DNA of 64,000 bases from Buddleja alternifolia (taxonomy: Eukaryota; Streptophyta; Magnoliopsida; Lamiales; Scrophulariaceae). This document shows, piece after piece, positions 56,077 to 64,000 of this stretch. A program made the translations under genes and the position numbers. A model generated the notes under the pieces. The model saw only the letters and a list, made by a program, of their open reading frames with translations, ran no database searches and was not told the origin of the DNA. The stretch covers positions 9,801,134 to 9,865,133 of the forward strand of contig CM033401.1 of the NCBI GenBank assembly GCA_019426215.1, given 5' to 3'. Positions within the stretch are counted from its first letter, which is position 1. Each line of letters begins with the position of its first letter.

Positions 56077-56265
56077 TGTAATACCCTTGTCCCACATGGT
56101 AAAAAGGAAGAAAATGAAAATAATTTATAAAGAGAACCTTAGGATTCAAGTGTAACAATGGATATCCATTTTGGGCCGTGGTTCAAATGCCCAACTCCAG
56201 GTTACACTCAATGGATTCGATGAGATTTCTCTGGTCCAATGGGCTCGTGAGCCTGGGGCGTGACA
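56077..56265 (+). mobile_element. TRIM 5' LTR
   Basis: Runs from TGTAATACCCTTGTCCC to CTGGGGCGTGACA, 189 bp. Confidence 0.92.
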
Positions 56266-56267
56266 AA

Positions 56268-56280
56268 TGGTATTAGAGCC
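56268..56280 (+). other. TRIM primer binding site
   Basis: TGGTATTAGAGCC begins two bases after the LTR. It matches the initiator tRNA-Met site with one C to T change, the same change as in the site at 48244. Confidence 0.8.
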
Positions 56281-56482
56281 ACTCGTCAACCGGAATTGGG
56301 AGTTCGGTGCTACAACGTGAAATCTCGGTATCCGCTATGAAGTAGCCCGAGGTTCTTGCATCCGCTATGAAGAATAGTCCGAGGCAAATTCGGTGGCAGC
56401 CTAGAGAGCCCCGTCGCCTGACGACAGATCCTGGACTGAGTCACGCCGCGACGAGGACGTCGCTCCTCGAAGGGGGAGTGAT

Positions 56483-56671
56483 TGTAATACCCTTGTTCCA
56501 CATGGGAAAAAGGAAGAAAATGAAAATAATTTAGAAAGAGAACCCTAGGATTCAAGTGTAACAATGGATATCCATTTTGGGTCGTGGTTCAAATGCTCAA
56601 CTCAAGGTTACGCTCAATGGGTTCAATGAGATTTCTCTAGTCCAACGGGCTCGTGAGCCCGGGGCGTGACA
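56483..56671 (+). mobile_element. TRIM 3' LTR
   Basis: Runs from TGTAATACCCTTGTTCC to CCGGGGCGTGACA. It is preceded by the purine tract GAAGGGGGAGTG at 56469-56480. Confidence 0.92.
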
Positions 56672-56794
56672 GATGGGCTATTTAATTCTGATTCAATTTT
56701 ATTTCAGAGACAGAATTAGAGAATTTTATCTTAAATTTTGAGACGGAATTAGAGACAAAAATAAATTAAATTAAATTTTTAATAATTCCTCTAA

Positions 56795-56852
56795 GACTCT
56801 AAACCCTAAAGCATAAACCCTAACCAATGGACCCTAAACCCTATATAAAATG
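56795..56852 (-). repeat. Degenerate telomere-like (CCCTAAA) words
   Basis: Four spaced AAACCCTA or ACCCTAAA words occur in about 50 bp, and another pair at 57531-57546. They are not a continuous array. Confidence 0.5.
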
Positions 56853-57008
56853 ATGAGTTAGACATAAATTGAAATTAAGTGGTGATATTCTTGTAAGCAA
56901 TTATAGACATAATAGATTTGTTATACATAATAGATTTATTTTTAATTTAATATTTATTTTCATCTCATAGAGTATAAATAATGGTTTTGTTAGCAAATTT
57001 GACAACTA

Positions 57009-57080
57009 AGCTAACTTGGTGTAATGGTAAATACCTTGTGTGAGCTTGGGAGAGGTCTAGAGATCAAATCTTGGTAAGCA
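57009..57080 (+). repeat. tRNA-like SINE head, module a
   Basis: TTGGTGTAATGGTAAATACC resembles a pol III box A. GAGATCAAATCTTGG, about 38 bases later, resembles a box B. The spacing fits a tRNA gene. The acceptor arms are not paired, so this is not a functional tRNA. Upstream sequence (about 56930-57008) is repeated with the next module, giving a ~170-bp tandem unit. Confidence 0.6.
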
Positions 57081-57177
57081 CATTATTTTTTTAACTTTAT
57101 TCTTATTTTTAATTTAATATTTATTTTCATCTCATATAGTATAAGTAATATTTTTGTCAGCACATTTGACAACTAAG

Positions 57178-57243
57178 TTGACTTGGTGTAATGGTAAGTA
57201 CCTTGTGTGAGTTTGAGAGAGGTCTAGAGTTCAAATCTTAGCA
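57178..57243 (+). repeat. tRNA-like SINE head, module b
   Basis: It has TTGGTGTAATGGTAAGTACC and AGAGTTCAAATCTTA. The box B core GTTCAAATC is canonical here. Same orientation as module a. Confidence 0.62.
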
Positions 57244-57254
57244 AAAGAATAATG

Positions 57255-57325
57255 TGCTTACCAAGATTTGAACTCTAGAGTTCTCCCAAGCTCACATAAG
57301 GTATCTACCGTTACACTGAGTCAAC
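57255..57325 (-). repeat. tRNA-like SINE head, module c (inverted)
   Basis: It is the inverse of modules a and b and starts 12 bp after module b, so b and c form a near-perfect hairpin. GATTTGAACTC is the inverted box B. Confidence 0.6.
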
Positions 57326-57842
57326 ATTATTGTCAAATGTGCTGAAATATTTTTTGTAGTATATGAGATGAAAAAAAAACTTTATAGTATATTATAAATA
57401 AAAGAACAAAATTTATTATTATCGAGGCTCGCGAGCCTACAAATAACTATTTTTTTTGCTCGACCAAGTCTTGTTAGGTTCGACTCGAACTCAAAAATTA
57501 TTGATTTGGTTCGACACGATGCCCATCCCTACCCTAAACCCTAAACAAACCTAAAGACATATAAAGTGAGGAATTATACCTAAATTAAGGTGAAGTTGTG
57601 ATTTTCTTGTAAAAATCAGAGTGTCTTGTTTTCTTCTTTAATTGGTTTTGATGAGAGATTTGAACGTGTCAACTATTTAATATATGATGGAGTTAAAGGG
57701 ATTGTCTAATTTTTTAATATATCCGCGAAAAGAATAATTTAAATTTTTTAATGTATCAAAAAAATATTTTTTATTTTTCATGTATATTTGAGATGGAAAT
57801 AAATATTAAATTAAAAATAAGAATAAAGTAAAAAAAAAAAAG

Positions 57843-57911
57843 TGCTTACCAAGATTTGAACTCTTAACCTCTCACAAGTTCACACAAGGTCTACCATTAT
57901 ACCAAGTCAAC
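57843..57911 (-). repeat. tRNA-like SINE head, module d (inverted)
   Basis: CAAGATTTGAACTCTTAACC and TACCATTATACCAAGTC are the inverted box B and box A regions. Flanking TTTATTTCCATCT-type sequence is also shared with the other modules. Confidence 0.58.
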
Positions 57912-57919
57912 TTTGTTGT

Positions 57920-58209
57920 CAAATGAGAAGTAAAAATTCAATTTTAATCATTTGGAGAGAAATTAATCAAAAATTAAATTAAATAACTATTAACACAAGC
58001 CATCTCATCAAGTACCAAATCGTCCAAATCTACTCAAAGGAGTACTAAAATCCTGTTCTCTAACTTGTGAAAAAAAATGTTTTACTCAAGCAGATGGAAG
58101 TTCTTATTCCTAAAATCATCCAAGCCCTAGTCCAGTGCGCCTCACTCTCCAACCCCCAAATCATCGAAGCTCACTCTCCTGCCACCAATCTGTCGTAAAA
58201 TCACCACCA
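57920..58209. other. Interval without recognised feature
   Basis: AT-rich; the end (58140-58209) is more C-rich and may be part of the LTR-like sequence that follows. Confidence 0.3.
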
Positions 58210-59465
58210 CCATCTCTACCGATCTGCTGTAATTAGTTTTCTCCAATTTAATAATCCAGTATTAAATTAAGACTGTTATTAATTAAAACCACTTAATTAA
58301 CTTATACTTTTTTCCCGATTAATTAACATATTTCAATTAATTAATCGTTTCATTAATTCACAAAGAATTAACTTAGTCAATAGGTACTAAACTAAGTTAA
58401 GTGTGTGACTCCTTAGGCTCATTAACAAGCTAGCAATAGGTCGTATCCCAAAGGCTAAATTAATTATCTAAATAATTAATTAGACCTTGAATTAACTTCA
58501 CCAAATTAATCCAATGTACCTATTGGTCATGGATCGATGTCTTCACCAAATTAATCCAATGTACCTATTGGTCATGGATCAATGTCTAGCAACGTCGCCA
58601 TGGCTTCCTAGATGTTAGCGATCTTCATGTGAGTCGAATCCTTCCATCTTTTTCCCATCTAAGGTCTAGGGTTTGACGACGGTCGAAGCTTAAATAACCT
58701 CAAAAACTATGAGTATGTCGGAAACACTAATAATCCGGTCTTCTAAGCATGGATCACCAATCCCTCTTATAAGACTTAGCTCCGGCTGGAGGCTTTCACT
58801 GATCATTCAGAGTTACTCAACAACATAGGAAACACCAGGCTATTAGCCCTGGATGGATTGCATATCCAATGTGACCTGATCTGCTATACTACCAGAATAT
58901 ACCCATACACCGCTATATGATTCTCCAAGAGTGCACGTGTACACCTAAGTATAGTGGGTAGTACCCTTTCCAGACGTGACATCTCAGGTCAAAGGACTAA
59001 TTTCATACTAGAAATCGAAGGACTTCTAGTTCGACCGGAACCAACGAGATGTCTTTGCAGGGGCATTCAATCCCATAATCACCTAAGTATAATCCCATAA
59101 TCACCTAAGTATGAATCTCTGCACATGCATTGACCCGGTGAGTCATTGTCTAAGGAACAAGACACTCTCCTTTTTGAGAATGACACACAAGTCTAAGCGA
59201 GACCGTGAAATCCCAAATTTCACAGTCTCTATGACTTGGAATAAGGATTTCAAACAGTCATCGAGAGCGTTCCATAGTTTGCTCGACTACTCCCCTAGCC
59301 TTATGTAATCTATGGGATTTTATCTAGACTATATGAATCTATATATGCGATAAAGAATCTTTCCAAAAGGTCTGATATGATACAAAAGACAAAACAGTCA
59401 TAGTGTTTATGTTCCAGTGGGGCAAGCTAATAAATGGCTCACCGGGCACATAACTCTATCAATTT
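58210..59465 (-). mobile_element. LTR-like sequence, approximate borders
   Basis: The minus strand begins near TGATAGAGTTATGTGCCCGG, and the body has the TTAATTAA-rich and GGTCGTATCCC patterns seen in plant LTRs. Two small tandem duplications occur: about 45 bp at 58495-58585 (CACCAAATTAATCCAATG) and 24 bp near 59068-59112. No second copy, primer site or target duplication was found. It abuts the truncated MULE pseudogene. Confidence 0.4.
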
Positions 59466-59469
59466 TGGC

Positions 59470-61150
59470 TAAATGACATATACAAAAGCGATTATAAGCT
59501 TGTGGTTTAGTCTACCCTAAGCCAAAAGTGTTCATTGCACTAAGAATACCAGGATGATGATCAGATATAACACATAGACAGTTCCTTTGAGTCACAAAAT
59601 GTCGTATGCAAGCTGGATACCAACCCCAAGTATCATTGTTTTCTCTTTCAACAATGACAAATGCAAGTGAAAACAATAATTACAATTGATTATTAGCGTC
59701 ACATGATACAACAATAAGCATAATTCCTTTGTGCTTCCCATAAAGATGTGTTTCATCAATACTAATGATTGGACGACATTGCTTAAACCCTACAATGGAA
59801 AGCACCAAATGCCTAAAATAAATATTTCTTGATTTGGGATTCTCTCTAATTTTTCTTTAACCCAATGTACAATTGTACTTCGATTTTTACGTTGTAGTAC
59901 ATCCATATATCTTAGCAACAACTTATTAGACTCCAATCAATCTCCAAAAAGTTCCATGATTGTCTTTTGCTTTGCTTGCCATACTTTCTTCTTACATATA
60001 TCACAGTTAAACTTATCCTAGATTTTAGCTTGAATTGCTAAAAGTGTGATCGAGATTTGAGCCTTAACTAAAGCTTTAATCTGGTTAGCTATAAAACACG
60101 AATCTAGTTGCACATGATCTCTATTGATGATTGGACTGACACAAGTATGAGCCGTTGCACTTCTTAATCTAAAAAATGATGTCCCTTGAGGAATAGAAGC
60201 TCTTAGCCTCCAAGGGCATTGTGGTGCTTGTTTACACTTGAGCACCCAAAAATTAGGAGAAGAATTTGTGACAACAGATTGTTGGTGAACTCTTACAGAG
60301 TATGATTTAACTGTATTTTGCAACTCATCCTTTGTATTAAACCTTTACCCCCGCATATATTTCTACATCATCGCCTGATTGAGTATTTTTTTTTTTTTGG
60401 CAGATGCTAACACATCAACTGCCGCATTACTCAATCCATTATTTTTTGTGAATTCAGGGGGAGCTGCTTCTTCATATGATATTCTCTTCTTGATCAGTTA
60501 TGTCACATGCCTCTTCTTCAATAATTCCTTCACATGTATCCTCATTATCATCATCATCCCGCAAGTTGTTATTAATTTCAGTGTTCTCCCTAACGAATCC
60601 TCATCTTTCTTGTGTAATGATCTCTTCCATCACCATTGTGTTAAAAACATTAAGTAAGAGATCACCACTTCCATCAATATTTGTCTGATGCATAGTTTCA
60701 TGTTCTTTCTTATTTGCCCAGATTCACTTATTATATATTCTAACGCACACTGATCATTTTTTGGCATCTCCAAAGGACCTCTTGCATCAAAATCATACTC
60801 TAGCGATGCATTTTCTTGAGTGAGTAGTCATGTGAAACAGCCATCACGAGTATTTGGTATTACATTTGCTAGTTTATCAATGTTAATAAGAATTGCTTCC
60901 AAGTAAAATTCCTAACAACTTATTCCCGATTGTTTTGTCACATCAAAAACAACACTCACAGTCTTATCATCTTCAACTAGTAAAGCTATGTACTCATTAA
61001 AATTACTTCGATACCTACAAGTGATCTTAACCTCAAAAAGTAACTGGTTGAAACCATATTTTATCCACATTTGGCTCTATTACTTATCTAATTGGCTTTG
61101 GAGTAGCACCTTCATAACCAAGTCCACGTGACCCATATATTATCCTCACA
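59470..61150 (-). pseudogene. MULE (MuDR-type) transposase pseudogene, 3'-truncated
   Basis: The minus strand carries the Mutator N-terminal DNA-binding domain: RVHQQSVVTNSSPNFWVLKC, then CPWRLRASIPQGTSFF, HTCVSPIINRDHVQLDSCF. It continues WQAKQKTIMELFGDWLESN, then the start of the MULE transposase domain, GFKQCRPIISIDETHLYGKH, with the first catalytic aspartate in SID. LAFVIVERENNDTWGW and CVISDHHPGI carry the region of the second aspartate. The third acidic residue and zinc finger are missing because LTR-like sequence begins at about 59465. Stops (for example after DANNQL) and frame breaks in the N-terminal region show it is dead. Confidence 0.87.
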
Positions 61151-61179
61151 TTCCAATAGCACAAAATAGTAATTTTTTT

Positions 61180-62132
61180 GCTCTCCCTTTCAATAAGCTT
61201 TGAAAAAAGTAGTTAGTCAATAAATTTGTAGATAAATATTAAAAAAAAGTAACGTAAATAAATAAAACATGAATAAAAGTATTTTAATTGTAGTGATATT
61301 CAATGCAAGTGAAAATGGCTAATTAGTCTAGATAATGATTAATTAGTCTAGGTAGGAGTTTAACCTGTAGACAAATTAATCATATTGAACAAAGTTTGAT
61401 ACTTTTATCATTATCTAGTAATCTAATACAAATCAAAGTTAGATACATTGAATCAAATTTCCTAGTATTCTTTGTTTCTCTTATCCTCTGCATCATTGTT
61501 ACTTTTATCAAATTATTGTAGAAAAGGTAATGTAAGCGTCACAGGAAACAACTATGGTCCAAAGGAAAGCCGGATGAGAAGTGAGACTATCCAAATATTC
61601 TAGAAATAGGAAAATTAGGAAGAAGCAGTAACAGTGCAAGAAAATTTTAAAGAAAAACAATTTCATGTTCTTACCTCTGTGTTTGCCAATATCAATATAG
61701 ATTATTAGTCCAAAAAAAGTGTTGATTCGTATGTTCAGTGTAGAGATTAATGGTGGAAAGGAAAAGTGCATCCATGAAAATCTTTTTTTGGCGTAGAAAA
61801 AGATGTGAAACGTGAATTTTATAAAAATTGCCAACAGAGTAGGAAACAAAAGAGGAAACTATAACTAATAAATCTATGTGGGTCATTAAAATAGGAAAAA
61901 AAAGTAAAAAAAAAATGCCAAATAAATCAATTTGTGACACATGGCAATAAAAGTAATAGTTTGTTAAATATTTTTCAAAAAGTAAGGTTATGTTTGGATA
62001 TGTTTCCAAACCTCTAATTTATTGGCCCAATTGTGTTTGGTTAACACATTTCTGGGAAAAAAATATGTTAATTTTTGGTCAAAAAAAATCATTATTTATT
62101 ATATCTATACAACTCAACAATATATGGTCTCC
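61180..62132. other. Interval without recognised gene
   Basis: Probably leader or 5' end of the MULE element in part; no terminal repeat was identified. TTATGTTTGGATATGTTT at 61988 resembles a Tourist-type end, but no partner was found. Confidence 0.3.
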
Positions 62133-62141
62133 CTACTTCTC

Positions 62142-62384
62142 GGAAAATTCTATGCCACACAGGTACTAATGGTCACGGTGTGACATAGACCATTGGATGA
62201 GGGGTATTTTAGTAAATACCCCCTATTTGAGGGATCCAATGGTCTATGTCACACATGTACTAATGGTCACGGTGTGACATAGACCATTGGATGAGGGGTA
62301 TTTTAGTAAATACCCCCTATTTGAGGGATCCAATGGTCTATGTCACACTGGGACCATTGGTACCGGTGTGGCATAGAACTGCCT
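62142..62384. mobile_element. Mutator-like MITE with internal 94-bp duplication, 243 bp
   Basis: Ends are GGAAAATTCTATGCCACAC and the inverse of AGGCAGTTCTATGCCACAC. The 9-bp duplication CTACTTCTC is perfect (62133-62141, 62385-62393). Inside, a palindromic 94-bp unit occurs twice in direct order (62163-62256, 62257-62350). Each unit pairs GACATAGACCATTGGAT with its inverse, so the element folds as two hairpins inside an outer stem. Confidence 0.9.
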
Positions 62385-62393
62385 CTACTTCTC

Positions 62394-64000
62394 TCTCTCT
62401 CCTCTCCTGCATGTCTCTCCCACTCTCTCCCCTCCTCTCATCTCTTGTAATGCGTCCCTTTCCTGTCCTTTTTTCGCAAAGTCTATGTTATAAAATATAA
62501 ACTACTCAGTAATTTTATAAATGAATAGATATATATAAACCATAGACTGCTACATATATACATATATATAAATATCCAATAATTTTTTTCTTATATATTC
62601 ATGAAAATTATAACTAATATATATAGGGATAATTACACTGAGATCCCGAGGTATTGCTTAATTACAAAAAAATTTCATTCGCACTCATATTTTCGTATAT
62701 GCTGTTTTACAAAAATTTTACTTCTGTATATGCTGTTTTATATTTTTCATTAGCACTCATATTTTCTGTGTTTTTCATTCTTTTTGGGGGGTTAAAAGTA
62801 ATTGGTGGGTGTTGTTCTCGAAGGGTTTTTGTGTGTGAAGTAAATTATTTCCATCGCCTATTTCATTGCTATGGAGTAAAAAATGAATTCTTTCGTTTGG
62901 TTATTCGTGTTTGTGTTCTTTGGGTTGTTAATTTTTTTTCGTATTCGTATATATTGTTTAAATATTGTTTTATAGTTGTTCGGTTTTTTATTATTTTATT
63001 GCATTGACATACTATAGTATAAGGTTAGAATTATTTGCAACAGTTAACATGGGATCATATAAGTAATGTATCTATCTGCTCCTAGTTATAAATTATTATG
63101 GTTATGTTTAGTTCTTTTTTGATCCGATTTTGGTCCAGATTTCTGACCAAATAGTTTTTGATATACACAATTTGAGGCAGAAAAACAATGTTTTGCAGAA
63201 AAAAATTGAACTACTATCTATATTCCACTGCCCGCTTCATGGCCTACTTGTCATTTTTTTTAACAAAGTCCAACATAGCCTCCATCTCCCTTCTATCTCT
63301 GTATCTGTCTCTATATCCACCATTGATAGGTAACACCTGCAACTTCCCTATGTGTGTGTGTGTGTATATATAAATTCGTATATATTGTATACATATATAT
63401 ATAAATTAGTATATATCTATACAATATATCTATAAATTTAAATATCTATGTGGAATATTTTATATATCTATATATACGTATCTGGAACGAGCATCCAGAG
63501 GGACTTATATATTTCATGGAATACAACTACATGGGATCAGCTACTTGAATTTTTCGTTTGCTTTTGTTTCTTTCATTCCTTTTCTTGTTTTTTCAGTATA
63601 TATATATATACACGGGAATTGTACAAGTATTTATATAGAATATTATAAGTATATATATATATATATATAATATGGAAAAAGATTTTCTGACGGTCCGTAA
63701 CTTTTGACAAACTTACAGACAAATTTGGGCCACATAAATTTTTCAAGGGAACAGGCAACCGAAATAACCGGTATTTCATGAATATTCTTATTTTTACATT
63801 GAAACAGGTTACCTGCTATTCAGGTTCCCTTATTAATTAATTCATAATTGAATCTCTCTCCAAAGCTCATCAAGCTTTTATTCAAAAAAGAATGGAGAAA
63901 AGTGAATTTTCATTTAGTAAAATCCTCCAACTCATTATTATTATCAAAAAACAAAAAAAAAAGCTAACTCCAATCCGCAAAAGATAACCGCCGTAATTTT
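62394..64000. other. AT-rich end of the window, microsatellites only
   Basis: TA-rich microsatellites occur near 62.52-62.57, 63.36-63.43, 63.59-63.61 and 63.65-63.67 kb, with a short (GT)n at 63351-63363. No gene or transposon border is convincing. A CTCTCTCC run at 62390-62440 directly follows the MITE. Confidence 0.4.

Larger units (their letters stand above)
56077..56671 (+). mobile_element. TRIM (miniature LTR retrotransposon), 595 bp, complete
   Basis: Two 189-bp LTRs flank a 217-bp internal region with a tRNA-Met-like primer site and a purine tract. The 5-bp target duplication GATGG is perfect (56072-56076, 56672-56676). It has no coding capacity, which defines a TRIM. The LTRs differ at about 13 positions by eye. 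Confidence 0.93.
55755..56760. mobile_element. CACTA-like fragment split by a TRIM
   Basis: It begins CACAACAAGAAAATAGGAC, close to the CACTACAAGAAAA terminus. Motifs AGAGACGGAAT and GACGGA, in both orientations, recur about a dozen times on both sides of the TRIM (55790-56076 and 56677-56760). Such dense short motifs are typical CACTA subterminal repeats. The right terminus was not found. Confidence 0.55.
55120..57532. mobile_element. Possible composite DNA element with GGTAGGGATG ends
   Basis: GGTAGGGATGCACATGAGTC near 55117 and the inverse of GGTAGGGATGGGCATCGTGT near 57532 form a loose inverted pair, both followed by GTCGA/CTCGA-rich words. I found no target duplication. Between them lie a CACTA-like fragment, a TRIM and tRNA-like modules. 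Confidence 0.35.

Noticed and set aside
57009..57325. Functional tRNA genes
   Set aside because: Box A and box B words are present but acceptor stems do not pair and several copies sit in a tandem unit, so SINE-like modules fit better.
1..64000. Organelle DNA insertion, ribosomal RNA genes or virus-derived genes
   Set aside because: No recognisable plastid, mitochondrial, rRNA or pararetroviral sequence was seen on either strand.

Overview
The window is plant nuclear DNA, most likely from a eudicot. It is AT-rich and packed with plant transposon families: Ty3/gypsy and Ty1/copia LTR elements, a plant LINE, CACTA, Mutator, hAT, PIF/Harbinger and Stowaway-type elements, a TRIM and tRNA-like SINE modules. 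It also carries an F-box gene and a plant 3'-5' exonuclease-like gene. Only two host protein genes look intact: an F-box/F-box-associated-domain gene on the minus strand (25415-26644) and an exonuclease-fold gene on the plus strand (43318-44016). Nearly everything else is transposon sequence in various states of decay. The species cannot be fixed from sequence alone.

Layout. 1-2014: 5' end of a gypsy element (LTR end, tRNA-Met primer site, gag, protease). 3.8-12.0 kb: a decayed autonomous CACTA element on the minus strand with both genes, tnp2-like (8.4-12.0 kb) and a spliced Ptta/En/Spm-type gene (4.0-8.1 kb). 14.15 kb: interstitial telomere-like tract. 14.7 kb: Mutator-like MITE. 15.5-17.0 kb: gypsy integrase tail followed by copia integrase. 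17.03-24.6 kb: a tandem array of a roughly 1.8-kb non-coding unit with internal ~42-bp subrepeats in both orientations. Two copies of the unit contain an 80-bp piece of copia reverse transcriptase, and one copy contains a hAT MITE. 24.7-25.2 kb: MITE with 9-bp target duplication. 25.4-26.7 kb: F-box gene. 29.8-33.8 kb: LINE (minus). 34.9-36.8 kb: solo LTR with a MITE inside it. 37.3-37.8 kb: small CACTA derivative. 38.4-40.5 kb: gypsy remnant (minus) whose gag holds an 8 x 63-bp minisatellite. 40.8 kb: second copy of the hAT MITE. 43.3-44.0 kb: exonuclease-like gene. 44.7-51.8 kb: copia element with both LTRs and a perfect 5-bp target duplication, probably with a second LTR element nested in it. 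51.9-55.1 kb: a duplicated copy of the exonuclease gene's 3' flank, broken by two PIF/Harbinger-like elements. 55.1-57.9 kb: nested complex containing a TRIM with perfect target duplication and four tRNA-like modules. 58.2-59.5 kb: LTR-like sequence. 59.5-61.2 kb: MULE transposase pseudogene. 62.1 kb: another Mutator-like MITE.

No pathway or operon is encoded. The interest lies in the history of insertion, duplication and capture. Target duplications and paralogous empty sites let several insertions be ordered relative to the duplications. All alignments were done by eye, so boundaries supported by target duplications are firm and other boundaries are approximate.
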